The notes under the pieces are model-generated. The model saw only the letters and a program-made list of their open reading frames with translations. It was not told where the DNA came from and searched no databases. This document shows, piece by piece, positions 15,803 to 23,937 of a stretch of 49,704 bases of DNA. Position numbers and translations under genes: made by a program. The stretch covers positions 1-49,704 of the forward strand of contig JAUSJX010000151.1 of assembly GCA_030647435.1 (NCBI GenBank), written 5' to 3'. The number at the start of each line of letters is the position of its first letter. Position 1 is the stretch's first letter. This DNA comes from Candidatus Rokuibacteriota bacterium (GTDB taxonomy: Bacteria > Methylomirabilota > Methylomirabilia > Rokubacteriales > CSP1-6).

Positions 15803-16408
15803 TTAGTCCGAGAGGCCGAGGAGATCGAAGCCGCGCCCGTCGAGCGGGGCGAGCGCGGCGGTGAAGCCCAAGCGAAAGTCCCCCGCCTTGATGGCGCGGA
15901 TGATCGCGTCCGGGCTGCGCGCGGCGTCCACCTCGACCCAGGCGCGGCCGAACTCGTCGTCGCGGTGCGAATCATCGGTGGCGATCTTCGGCAGGCGGAT
16001 CAACTCCACATCGTGCTGGGCCTGGTAAACGCCCGTGTCGGTGATCTCGACCGCGTGGATCGGCAGCCCGTCCTCGCTGATGACGCCGATCCGGTAGAGG
16101 ATCTGCTTGACGTTCAGCCCGTAGCGCGCAGGGTGGTTCAGGACGTAGAGCGTCTCGCGATCGCCCACGATCTTGCCCACGTGCTGGGACAGCGGCCGGT
16201 AGTCCAGCTCGATGCCCGTCAGGACCAGCATGCGGTCGTCCCCGGAGGGAATGTTGAACCAGTAGTCGTCGCCGATGCGATCGTCGTGGTCGGTGATGGC
16301 CAGGAAGTCGTAGCCCAGCTCGCGGTAGCGCTCGACGACCTCTGCCACGGGCCGGCGCCCGTCGGAGAACGTGGTGTGGGCGTGAAGATTGCCCTTCAGG
16401 AGCGGCAT
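15803..16408 (-). CDS. PHP-domain metal-dependent phosphoesterase
   Basis: A 201-residue single PHP domain. Metal ligands sit in NLHAHTTFSDG (7-17), AITDHDD (about 38-44), NHPARYG and ATDDSH, covering the four conserved PHP motifs. Such stand-alone proteins include nucleoside 3',5'-bisphosphate phosphatases, but substrate cannot be told. ATG 16408 (MPLLKGNLHAHT) gives the usual short N-terminus. It lies 46 bases upstream of mqnD and 25 bases after a secreted protein gene on the same strand. Confidence 0.88.
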   Translation of the reverse strand: MPLLKGNLHAHTTFSDGRRPVAEVVERYRELGYDFLAITDHDDRIGDDYWFNIPSGDDRMLVLTGIELDYRPLSQHVGKIVGDRETLYVLNHPARYGLNVKQILYRIGVISEDGLPIHAVEITDTGVYQAQHDVELIRLPKIATDDSHRDDEFGRAWVEVDAARSPDAIIRAIKAGDFRLGFTAALAPLDGRGFDLLGLSD

Positions 16409-16433
16409 GGGCCGGTGGCCGGGTGCAGCGAGT

Positions 16434-16841
16434 TCAGCGTGGAGAGGCGACGGGCGTGACGACGGTCTTCCGGACGGGCCCGCCCCAGGTGATCGCGAAG
16501 CCGAAGCTGAGCCACCCCGGCTGCCGCATGCCCGCGGGCCCGTCGGTAGTGACGACGCCCACCGGCGAGCCCCACCCTGCGAGCCCCATGCGCCCGGTCG
16601 CCGTCTCCGTTGAGAAGGGCTCGATGAAGGCCGGATCGTAGTTGATAACGGGGTCGCCGCGGTAGGTGTCGGCGTCCCTCGGGCGCGTGATCTCGCTGCC
16701 CGGAACCTCTGGGCGGATGACCTCAAACTTGGGCGGAGCAGGCGCGGTCGTTTCGACCTCCAGGCCCTGCGCCACGGCCGCTCCCGCGCCCGCCAGCGAC
16801 AGCACCACCGTCACTACAACGCCCAGCATTTTCGGAGACAT
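16434..16841 (-). CDS. Secreted protein of unknown function
   Basis: A 135-residue protein with a Sec signal peptide at about 1-24 (MLGVVVTVVLSLAGAGAAVAQ, cleavage after AVAQ or AVA). The mature part is Pro-rich and Thr/Gly-rich with no recognised domain. It may contain a short beta-rich C-terminal part (WLSFGFAITWGG). The start could be ATG 16841 or 16829. It lies 44 bases after the CoA-transferase stop, so cotranscription with the genes on either side is possible. Confidence 0.7.
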   Translation of the reverse strand: MSPKMLGVVVTVVLSLAGAGAAVAQGLEVETTAPAPPKFEVIRPEVPGSEITRPRDADTYRGDPVINYDPAFIEPFSTETATGRMGLAGWGSPVGVVTTDGPAGMRQPGWLSFGFAITWGGPVRKTVVTPVASPR

Positions 16842-16885
16842 AGCCTAAGTCTCGCAGATAAGGCTCGAGTACGCAAGCAAATCCC

Positions 16886-19384
16886 CTAGCGAATCACGCC
16901 GTCCCGAATCAGACCTTTATACTCCTCCTTCTTGAGCCTCAGAAGGCCGCGAAAAACCTCGGCATTGTGCTCCCCCAGGCAGGGGGCCGCGCGCTCGATC
17001 TTGCCAGGGGTCTCGGAAAGCTTGATCGGCGACGTGTAGACCGCGAAGTCGCCCACAGCAGGATGCCTCACAGCACGGACTGTCCCCCGTGCACGGAAGT
17101 GCGGGTGATCCTGGTGAGCCTCGAGCCCCATCACCGGCGCGGCGGCAGCCCCGTGGGCCTGGCAGCGCGCCGTCGCCTCCTCGGCCGTGAGGGAGCAGGT
17201 CCATCGCGCGATCGCTCTGTCGAGCTCGCTCGCGCTGGCCTGTCGGCCCGAATGCGACGCGAAGCGCGCAGCGCCCGCCCAGGCGGGCCCGCCCATGGCA
17301 CGCGCGAGCCCGCGCCACTCGTCGTCTCCCGAGCAGGAGATGGCGACCCATCGGTCCTCGCCTGAGGACGGATATATCCCGTGGGGCGCCATGGAGGCGT
17401 GCCGCGAGCCTTCCGTATCCCAGACCCTGCCGTTCATCTCGAGATCCATCAGCGCCTCGCCGACGAGCCCCGCCGTCGCCTCGAGCTGGCTCATGTCGAT
17501 CCACTGGCCTTCACCCGGTCGCGCCCGGTGCGCGAGGGCTGCCAGCACGGCGAAGAAGCCGTGGTGCGCATTCGACGGGTCGCCGTAGCCGAGCGTCAGC
17601 GCCCCGAGCGTGCGCTCTCCCGCGTAGCCGATGAGGCGCTCGAGCCCGGAGAGGCTCGTGAGCGACGGCGCGAACGTGCGTACGTCCTCCCAGGGTCCGC
17701 CCGAGCCCACCGCCGAGCAGGAGATCATGACGAGGCCGGGACGGAGCGCGCTGAGCGCCGGGTAGTCGAGGCCCGCGGACCTGAGCACCGACGGCGAGAA
17801 GTTCTCGACAACCACGTCGGCTTCGGCCACCAGGCGCTTGAGAAGAGCCGGCGCGCTGGGATGGCGAAGGTCCACGGTGACTCCGAGCTTGCCGCGGTTG
17901 TACTGGTGGAAGAGCGGGACGCGGTCGACTTCGGCCGCCCGGGCCCCGAGCGCCTCGCTCACGTTTTCCCCTTCGCGAAGCGGCGTCGGGATGAGGCGGC
18001 AGTAGTCGAGCCGCTTCGACGACTCGACCTTGATGACTTCGGCGCCGAATTCGGCGAGGAGGCTCGACAGCACGGGCCCCACGGCGACCCAGCCAAAGTC
18101 GATGACGCGGAGGCCGGCGAGTGGTCTTCTAGCCTCCTCACCCTGCCCTCTCCCCATAGGGGAGAGGGTACTAGGTTGGCTCCCTCTCCCTGCCAGGGAG
18201 AGGGCCGGGGTGAGGGTTCCCTTCCCGAAGACTTCGGCGTTGTGCTGGCCGAGCGTGGGCGCGGGACGGCGGATCCGCCACGGAGTCTTGGAGAAGCGCC
18301 AGGGCGCGCCGGGATAGGTCAGCGGGCCCGTGTGCTCGCGATCCACCGTCACCCAGAAGCCGCGCGCGCCGAGCTGAGGGCAGGCCCGGACTTCAGCCGT
18401 GCTCCGCACCATCGCGAACGGGATGGCGAGCCGCCGGCACATCTCCTGGAGATCGGCGCTCGTGCCTTCTCCCAGCAGCGGCGCCAGCAGCGCGTCGCCC
18501 TCGTCCGGGTAGAGGCGTCCGAGGGCCGCGCGATCGCGGTAGCGCGGCTCCGCCGACCAGGCCGGCGCGCCGAGGGCGTCGATGAATTTCTTCCACGGCT
18601 GCCCGGAGCGCGTGATCATGCAGAGGTAGCCGTCTCGCGTGGGCAGGATGGTGTAGGGATAGAAGCCGCCCGAGCCCGACGCGCGATGGCCGGCGCGCTT
18701 CCACTCAAGCCCCGTCGCGGTGTAGAGCGGCGATGTGATGCCGCCGAAGAAAGCCATCACGTCGGCGGCCGCCACGTCCACGTGCTGCCCCCTGCCGGAG
18801 CTTCTTCGCGCGAGGAGCGCGAGCAGCACGCCGGCCGCCGCGTTGATTCCCGCCTGGAAATCCGGTTGCGAGCATGGAAGTGCAAGCGGCGGTCGTCCGG
18901 GCTCGCCGATGACGATGCTCGCGGCGCCGGCGGCCCCTGCCTGGAGCGCGTGGCCGCGGAAGTGCTTCCAGGGCCCTCGGTGGCCGAAGGTCGTGACGGA
19001 AGCGTGGACGAGACGGGGAAAGCGCGCGGCCGTATCGGCTGGGGACAGCGCCACGGCCCGCGCGCCATCCGGGTGAAGATCCTCGACGAGCGCGTCGGCA
19101 GAGGAGAGGAGCACGTCAAGGCGCTCCCGGTCGCCCGCGCGCGTCAGATCGAGGGTCACCCCCAGCTTGTTGGCGTTGAGCAGGCAGAAGAGCCCGCTCT
19201 TCTCCGGGTGCGGAATGTCTTTCGGAAACGGCCCGTGACGGCGCGAGGGATCGCCGCCCGGCGGCTCGACCTTGATGACCGTGGCGCCCAGATCGGCCAG
19301 AGAGCGGGCCGCGTAGGGCGCCCCGACGAACCCGCCGATCTCGACGACGACGATGCCGTCGAGCGCGCCCGGCGCCTCAGCCAA
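16886..19384 (-). CDS. Tandem CaiB/BaiF-family CoA-transferase, two domains joined by a repeat-derived linker
   Basis: An 832-residue fusion of two family III CoA-transferases. Domain 1 (about 1-388) begins LDGIVVVEIGGFVGAPYAARSL and carries QPDFQAG with the family catalytic Asp. Domain 2 (about 420-825) begins LAGLRVIDFGWVAVGPV with the Asp in GYGDPSNAHHG. Both end with LGxHNAEVF. These enzymes move CoA between carboxylic acids through an aspartyl-CoA anhydride. Single proteins are about 400 residues. The linker, residues about 390-418, is encoded by a palindromic repeat and reads LTPALSLAGRGS and TLSPMGRGQGEE. It overlaps the MmgE/PrpD gene by 8 bases and forms an operon with it and a MaoC gene. 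The substrate is unknown. Confidence 0.9.
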   Translation of the reverse strand: MAEAPGALDGIVVVEIGGFVGAPYAARSLADLGATVIKVEPPGGDPSRRHGPFPKDIPHPEKSGLFCLLNANKLGVTLDLTRAGDRERLDVLLSSADALVEDLHPDGARAVALSPADTAARFPRLVHASVTTFGHRGPWKHFRGHALQAGAAGAASIVIGEPGRPPLALPCSQPDFQAGINAAAGVLLALLARRSSGRGQHVDVAAADVMAFFGGITSPLYTATGLEWKRAGHRASGSGGFYPYTILPTRDGYLCMITRSGQPWKKFIDALGAPAWSAEPRYRDRAALGRLYPDEGDALLAPLLGEGTSADLQEMCRRLAIPFAMVRSTAEVRACPQLGARGFWVTVDREHTGPLTYPGAPWRFSKTPWRIRRPAPTLGQHNAEVFGKGTLTPALSLAGRGSQPSTLSPMGRGQGEEARRPLAGLRVIDFGWVAVGPVLSSLLAEFGAEVIKVESSKRLDYCRLIPTPLREGENVSEALGARAAEVDRVPLFHQYNRGKLGVTVDLRHPSAPALLKRLVAEADVVVENFSPSVLRSAGLDYPALSALRPGLVMISCSAVGSGGPWEDVRTFAPSLTSLSGLERLIGYAGERTLGALTLGYGDPSNAHHGFFAVLAALAHRARPGEGQWIDMSQLEATAGLVGEALMDLEMNGRVWDTEGSRHASMAPHGIYPSSGEDRWVAISCSGDDEWRGLARAMGGPAWAGAARFASHSGRQASASELDRAIARWTCSLTAEEATARCQAHGAAAAPVMGLEAHQDHPHFRARGTVRAVRHPAVGDFAVYTSPIKLSETPGKIERAAPCLGEHNAEVFRGLLRLKKEEYKGLIRDGVIR
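18133..18216. repeat. CCCTCTCC palindromic repeat, copy 2 (double hairpin inside a gene)
   Basis: Two stems in a row: CCCTCTCCCC/GGGGAGAGGG at 18146-18168 and CCCTCTCCCT/AGGGAGAGGG at 18182-18204, flanked by CCTCACCCTG and GGGGTGAGGG. The element lies in frame within the CoA-transferase gene and supplies its inter-domain linker. Confidence 0.85.
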
Positions 19385-20750
19385 GCCGGCAGAGAGCCAG
19401 GAGCGGGCCCAGGTCCCGGGCTCGCTCCATGCCGAGCACGGCGCTTTCGAGGTCGGAGACGCGGGGCGGCGGCAGGAGGCCCGCGGCGTTGTCGCGGAAC
19501 TTCGCGATCACCTCGTCGGGCGCGATCGGCCGATCGGGGCCGCCGCGCTGGCTCTCCTCGCGCGCCTCGAGCACCCTGCCGTCCGCGAGCCGCACCTTGA
19601 CCCAGCCGGGAAAGGTCCTCGGATAGGGCGAGGCGGGATCCACCGTGTACCGCACTCGAGCGGCCAGCGCGAGCACACGATCCTCCCGGATACTCTCCCT
19701 GGTGAAGGCGCCGATGCCCACGCGGTCCCCGCAGAGCGCCGCCGCGACACAGAACGCGAGACTGAACTTGGCGTCGTAGGGCGTCCGTGGCCGGAGCTTC
19801 GCGGCCACGGGCTCGCAGACGATGGGCACTTCCCCTGCGGGCACGAGGCACTCGATCTCCGCCACCTGCTCCGCCCTCAGGCCTTCGGTCCGCTTGAGGC
19901 GCGTCACGGCGTCGAGATAGGCGTGGTTGAAATGGCAGCACGGATATAGCTTGAACGAGCTCCGCAGCGTCTCCCACTCATCCCACAGATTCTTCAGGTG
20001 CTTCTCGATATCGGGCGCGTCACCAAGCGCGGCGCGGTAGAAGCCGAGCCGCCCCTCGAGAGCTGTCGCCGGTCCGGTGAAGCCCTCGCCCGCGAGCGCC
20101 GCCGCCTGTATCCCCGACTGCGCCGCCCATCCGGGGTGCAGCCGCTTGACCCAGGAGCCGTCTTCGAGGAACTCCATCACTCCCGAGGCCATGCTCGCCG
20201 CGATGCCGAGGGCCGCGGTCAGACGGTCGGCGTCGAGGCCCAGGGACTTCCCGGCGGCGAGCGCGGCCCCGAACGCTCCGCAGACCGCCGTGGCGTGCCA
20301 GCCCCGCTCGTGAAAGCGCCCGGGGGCCGCCATGCCGAGGCGGATCATGGACTCGTAGCCTGCGACCAGCGCCGTCAACGCGTCGCGGCCGCCCAGCCGC
20401 TCCGATTCGGCCAGGGCCAGCACCGCCGGCACCAGCACGGCTGAGGCATGACAGACCGAGTCCGCGTGGGTGTCGTCGAAGTCGAGGCCGTGGGCGAGGG
20501 CGCCGTTGGCGAGCGCGGCCTGGGGCGGCGCGGCCGTGAGCGGGGTGCCCCAGATGGTGCAGAGGCCGGGCCCTCCCCAGCGGGACGCGAGCGCCAGCAC
20601 GGAAGGCGCGTGCTCCTCCCGTGCGCCCGCCAGCGCGCAGCCTATCGTGTCGAGCACGCGGAGGGCCGCATTGTCCCGCACGGCAGCTGGGATGTCCTCG
20701 GCGCGGAGTCGCGCCGCCCACTCGCCAAGCGTCCGCGCGGCCGGCGTCAC
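19377..20750 (-). CDS. MmgE/PrpD family protein
   Basis: A 457-residue member of the MmgE/PrpD family (2-methylcitrate dehydratase and cis-aconitate decarboxylase relatives). Visible are the all-helical N-terminal domain (IPAAVRDNAALRVLDTIGCALAGA), the GLDFDDTHA motif with conserved Asp/His (about 88-96), and a C-terminal domain with HPGWAAQSG and KLYPCCHFNHAYLDA. The start overlaps the upstream MaoC stop by 4 bases. With a CoA-transferase and a MaoC hydratase in the same operon it probably belongs to breakdown of a di- or tricarboxylic acid. Methylcitrate or itaconate/mesaconate-type substrates are possible, but no lyase gene is present to decide. Confidence 0.88.
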   Translation of the reverse strand: MTPAARTLGEWAARLRAEDIPAAVRDNAALRVLDTIGCALAGAREEHAPSVLALASRWGGPGLCTIWGTPLTAAPPQAALANGALAHGLDFDDTHADSVCHASAVLVPAVLALAESERLGGRDALTALVAGYESMIRLGMAAPGRFHERGWHATAVCGAFGAALAAGKSLGLDADRLTAALGIAASMASGVMEFLEDGSWVKRLHPGWAAQSGIQAAALAGEGFTGPATALEGRLGFYRAALGDAPDIEKHLKNLWDEWETLRSSFKLYPCCHFNHAYLDAVTRLKRTEGLRAEQVAEIECLVPAGEVPIVCEPVAAKLRPRTPYDAKFSLAFCVAAALCGDRVGIGAFTRESIREDRVLALAARVRYTVDPASPYPRTFPGWVKVRLADGRVLEAREESQRGGPDRPIAPDEVIAKFRDNAAGLLPPPRVSDLESAVLGMERARDLGPLLALCRLG

Positions 20751-21850
20751 CTAGAACCGGACCGCTTCCCGCGCGGCAGCGCCACGGTAGCCGAGCCCTT
20801 GGCGGTGATGTCACCGTGTTGGTTCTCCGCGACGAGGTCCACGTCCACCAGCGACAGGCCGTCTTCCTCGCGCTTGCCGGTCACGATGCCGCGGCACCAG
20901 CTGACGTCCCCGATCAGGTTGTGGCGGCGGACCTGGGCCGAGAGCCTCTTGAGCTGGCCGTCATTGCCCATCCAGTTGGTCGCGACGTGGCCGAGCCACG
21001 CCACCCGCTCGGGGCCGTAGTCATAGGCGCCCGGCACGCCCACCGTCCGCGCGAACGCCTCGTCCCAGTGGACGCGCTCGGGCGGCTCAGGCACCCCGAA
21101 CGCGTTGGGGATGCCGAGCGCGGGGTGGCGCTCGATGAGATCGAACGCCAGCCCGTGCGCGCGCACGTAGAGGCTGCCCCACCCCTGGACGAACGCCACG
21201 ACCGACGTCACGGTCAGCGGGCCCTTGCAGACGGTCGGCAGGCTCTCCCCCACGTGGACATCGTCCCAGAACCGCGGCCTGGCTCCGCGGATCTCCTCAT
21301 TCCGGTAGAAGCGGGAGATTTTTTCGATCTCGTCCTCGCTATACCGGTGCGGCGCGACGTCCTTGTACTTGCCGCGCTCGCGCGCCGTGTCGCGCTCCGT
21401 CCGGAAGCACCACGAGTCGGCCTCGCAGACGGTCTCGCCGCGCTGGTTCGTGAAGGTCGTGCGGTACACCTGCTGGATGGCCCGCTTGGCGAACGCGGAG
21501 GGCTTCTCGATCACGTCCTTCAACACGCTCTCGCCGACGATCCGGTCTCCCTCCCGAACGGCGCGATGCCAGCGGAAGTCGGACCCCGCATACATGGCGT
21601 GGATGCCCGGCAGCCCGCCGACATAGCCCGAGACGATCCGGTCCATGGCGAAGAGGATGGTCGGCGGCGCCACGCCGGCCTCGGCCCAAAATGGATTGCG
21701 GTCGCCGATGCCGTGGGCCCAGTGGCGGATGGCATCCCGCGTCGCGACCTCGATGTAGGCCTCGGGACGGCGGACCGGCTGGCCGATGCGGGCTCTCAAC
21801 GCCGCCAGCGCCTCGGGGGTGATCGTGGGGAATCTGGCCGTCGTGGACAT
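20747..21850 (-). CDS. Two-domain MaoC-like acyl dehydratase (FAS1-like)
   Basis: A 367-residue double hot-dog protein. The N-terminal hot-dog (about 1-160) has HWAHGIGDRNPFW, where GDxNP is the hydratase loop, GIHAMYAGSDFRWHRAVREGD, and TNQRGETVCEAD. The C-terminal half (about 185-360) contains a second hot-dog with ENQHGDITAKGSATVALP. Relatives act on mesaconyl- or other branched enoyl-CoA. It is first in the operon with the MmgE/PrpD and CoA-transferase genes, and divergent from the lipoprotein gene at 21907. The precise substrate cannot be assigned. Confidence 0.82.
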   Translation of the reverse strand: MSTTARFPTITPEALAALRARIGQPVRRPEAYIEVATRDAIRHWAHGIGDRNPFWAEAGVAPPTILFAMDRIVSGYVGGLPGIHAMYAGSDFRWHRAVREGDRIVGESVLKDVIEKPSAFAKRAIQQVYRTTFTNQRGETVCEADSWCFRTERDTARERGKYKDVAPHRYSEDEIEKISRFYRNEEIRGARPRFWDDVHVGESLPTVCKGPLTVTSVVAFVQGWGSLYVRAHGLAFDLIERHPALGIPNAFGVPEPPERVHWDEAFARTVGVPGAYDYGPERVAWLGHVATNWMGNDGQLKRLSAQVRRHNLIGDVSWCRGIVTGKREEDGLSLVDVDLVAENQHGDITAKGSATVALPRGKRSGSR

Positions 21851-21906
21851 GGGGCGATTGTGGGCACGGTGGAGCCGCGGGTCAAGGAATCTTGTAGCAT
21901 CCCGCC

Positions 21907-22539
21907 ATGCGGCGCCATCGGTTCACAAAGTGGAATCTCGCGCTGGCGGCGCTGCTCGTCGCATCGGGCTGCGCGGGAGGCTTCGGGAGCGGAACGACCG
22001 CCTCCCGCGAGCCGGGCTTTCGCGCCACCTCGGTGCGCCGCCCTGCCCTCCTCGTGCGCGTGAGCGTTCCGGCCGAGCTGGACAAGCGCGAGCGCGATCG
22101 GATCCCCGAGAACTACGAGGCGGCAGTCGTGGAAGGGCTCGAGCGGGCCGGCGTCTTGGCTCTGGATATGATGTCCGTCCCGGGGTCGTCCGCGCGATCG
22201 CTCGAAGGGCTGGACAGGACCGCGGCGCTCAGCCGCGCGCGTGAGGCCGGCGCCGAGCAGCTCGTCATCGTGGACGCCCGTCTCTCCCAAGGCGACCTGA
22301 CCCACTGCAAGCAGTCGGGCCGGGCCCGCTCGGGCCCCACGACCTACTGGGATGTGGGCCTCGAGATCCGCCGCGTGGCCGACGGCCAGCCGCTCCTCGT
22401 GGAGCCGCCGGCGGAGGACCTGCGCGCGGTCGACGCGGAGCTCGACTGCAAGACGGGCCGCCTCATCCGGCGCAAGAGCATGGACGAGCTCATCACGGAC
22501 TCGGTCGGCCTCGTCCTGGCCCCATTTTCCTTCCGCTGA
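21907..22539 (+). CDS. Lipoprotein of unknown function
   Basis: A 210-residue protein with a basic N-terminus, a hydrophobic stretch and lipobox LVASGC (Cys about 22), so it is lipid-anchored in the cell envelope. The mature domain alternates strand and helix (ALLVRVSVPAE, YEAAVVEGLERAG, AEQLVIVDARLSQ), resembling the CsgG/LpoB-like fold of outer-membrane lipoproteins. That resemblance is weak. There is no partner gene that would name a system. Start ATG 21907 gives a clean signal. Confidence 0.75.
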   Translation: MRRHRFTKWNLALAALLVASGCAGGFGSGTTASREPGFRATSVRRPALLVRVSVPAELDKRERDRIPENYEAAVVEGLERAGVLALDMMSVPGSSARSLEGLDRTAALSRAREAGAEQLVIVDARLSQGDLTHCKQSGRARSGPTTYWDVGLEIRRVADGQPLLVEPPAEDLRAVDAELDCKTGRLIRRKSMDELITDSVGLVLAPFSFR

Positions 22540-22642
22540 AGACACTCCCACCAAGCCCCCGATTTCGTGTATTGTCTTCCCCATCGCCGCCCCAGCCCAC
22601 CGGGAGCGGGAGCAGCGACCAGCAGGACGAGGGAGCGAGGCC

Positions 22643-23128
22643 GTGCCCGACTTCATGGATCCGGCAAGTGGCGTCTTCGGCGAGGAAGCCTTCCACCAGC
22701 TCCTGACCCGCGAAGCCTCCCGCGCGACGCGCTACCAGGACTTCTTCTCCGTCTGCCTCGTGCGGCCCGACGGGCCAGAGCACGAGCCCGACCCGGCCAT
22801 GGAGCAGGCTGTGGCGCGCAAAATCACCCAGGTCCTCCGCTCCACGGACGTGGTCGCCCGCCTCCGGGACGGCATCGCCATCCTGCTGCTGAACACGCCG
22901 GACGCCGACGCCGCGCGCGTGGCCGAGCGCATCCGCGCCCACCTCGAGAACGTCTCCTTCCAGCCCGACCCGGCCGGGGCCGCGCGGCGCGTGACGCTCT
23001 CGATGGGGCTCGTCGCCTTCCCGCGGGACGGCCACAACGAGACCGTGCTCCTCTCGCGCGTCCAAAGCCGTCTCAAGGAAGCCGCCGAGCACGGCGGCAA
23101 CCGGGTCGTCGCCAGCGACGGCAGCTAG
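22643..23128 (+). CDS. Degenerate GGDEF-domain protein
   Basis: A 161-residue protein corresponding to one GGDEF (diguanylate cyclase) domain without a sensory partner. It keeps the frame of the fold: MDPASGVFGEEAFHQLLTREASRATRY for the N-terminal helix, DVVARLRDGIAILLLN where active enzymes have D-x-x-x-R-x-GGDEF, and TLSMGLVAFPRDG near the end. The signature GGDEF is replaced by RDGIA, so c-di-GMP synthesis is not expected; it may be a binder or simple scaffold. The start is GTG 22643 with GAGG upstream; ATG 22655 is an alternative. It ends at a strong bidirectional terminator. Confidence 0.8.
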   Translation: MPDFMDPASGVFGEEAFHQLLTREASRATRYQDFFSVCLVRPDGPEHEPDPAMEQAVARKITQVLRSTDVVARLRDGIAILLLNTPDADAARVAERIRAHLENVSFQPDPAGAARRVTLSMGLVAFPRDGHNETVLLSRVQSRLKEAAEHGGNRVVASDGS

Positions 23129-23149
23129 TCCGCCCGCCGCAGCAAATGA

Positions 23150-23177
23150 AAAGGCCGGGGATCTCTCCCCGGCCTTT
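23150..23177. terminator. Bidirectional terminator
   Basis: A perfect 11-bp stem, AAAGGCCGGGG (23150-23160) with CCCCGGCCTTT (23167-23177) and a 6-nt loop. It gives A-tract/T-tract ends on both strands, sitting between the convergent GGDEF gene and tRNA-Val. Confidence 0.8.
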
Positions 23178-23188
23178 GGTGTGTGCGA

Positions 23189-23264
23189 TGGTGGACGATA
23201 CTGGACTTGAACCAGTGACCCCCGGCATGTGAGGCCGGTGCTCTGCCAACTGAGCTAATCGTCC
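23189..23264 (-). tRNA. tRNA-Val (anticodon CAC)
   Basis: On the minus strand the 76 bases fold as a cloverleaf. The acceptor stem is GGACGAT/ATCGTCC, the D arm AGCTC-AGTTGG, the anticodon stem CCGGC/GCCGG with loop CTCACAT giving anticodon CAC, and the T arm holds GGTTCAAGTCC. Discriminator A and CCA are encoded. It reads GTG valine codons. Confidence 0.97.
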
Positions 23265-23415
23265 GTAGCACGGTTACGTTACACATATGCCGCCCGGGCG
23301 TCAACCCTCGCGCCGCGACCGAGGAGAAGCTTGCTGGCCCGGCGCGGGCGGGTGTAACCTATTTGAAGAGTTCACATTCCCACGTCGGCACCACGGAGGT
23401 CGCCACGGAGGTCCC

Positions 23416-23928
23416 ATGATGCGTTCCCTCGGCACACTGGTGGCGCTTCTGGTCCTGCTGGCCGCCGCGCCCGCGGGGGCGCAATCCAATGCAGCCATCG
23501 AGAAGGGCTCCTCCGTCAAGATCGAGTACACGCTCAAGGACGACAAGGGCGCGGTGCTCGACACCAACGCCGGCAAGGAGGCGCTGGCCTTCACGCAGGG
23601 CGCGCAGCAGATCATCCCGGGCCTGGACAAGGCGCTCCTGGGCATGAAACCAGGCGACAGCAAGAAGGTCACGGTCAAGCCGGAGGACGCCTATGGCGCC
23701 GTGGATCCCAAGGCCGAGGCCGAGGTGCCGAAGAACGCGCTGCCACAGGGCGCGGCCGTGGTGGGCACGCGCCTCCTGGCCCGCGGCCAGGATGGGCAGC
23801 CGCGTCCCGTCACCGTGAAGGCCGTCAAGGACACGACCGTGCTGCTCGACCTCAACCACCCGCTGGCGGGCAAGACGCTCTTCTTCGACGTCAAGGTGGT
23901 CTCGGTCGAACCGCCCGCAGCCAAGTAG
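23416..23928 (+). CDS. Exported FKBP-type peptidyl-prolyl isomerase
   Basis: A 170-residue protein with a signal peptide (LGTLVALLVLLAAAPAGAQ) followed by one SlyD-like FKBP domain: VKIEYTLKDDKGAVLDTN, ALAFTQGAQQIIPGLDKALLGMKPGD, the inserted flap EDAYGAVDPKAE, and LLDLNHPLAGKTLFFDVKV. It catalyses cis-trans proline isomerisation and acts as a folding helper in the periplasm. It lacks the His-rich SlyD tail. GGAGG at 23407 serves the two adjacent ATGs (23416 and 23419). A membrane protein gene follows after 9 bases. Confidence 0.92.
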   Translation: MMRSLGTLVALLVLLAAAPAGAQSNAAIEKGSSVKIEYTLKDDKGAVLDTNAGKEALAFTQGAQQIIPGLDKALLGMKPGDSKKVTVKPEDAYGAVDPKAEAEVPKNALPQGAAVVGTRLLARGQDGQPRPVTVKAVKDTTVLLDLNHPLAGKTLFFDVKVVSVEPPAAK

Positions 23929-23937
23929 ACTGATTTC

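Noticed and set aside
17381-19600. 739-codon plus-strand open frame opposite the CoA-transferase gene
   Set aside because: Antisense shadow of a high-GC gene; no domain resemblance, rich in Arg, Ala and Gly.
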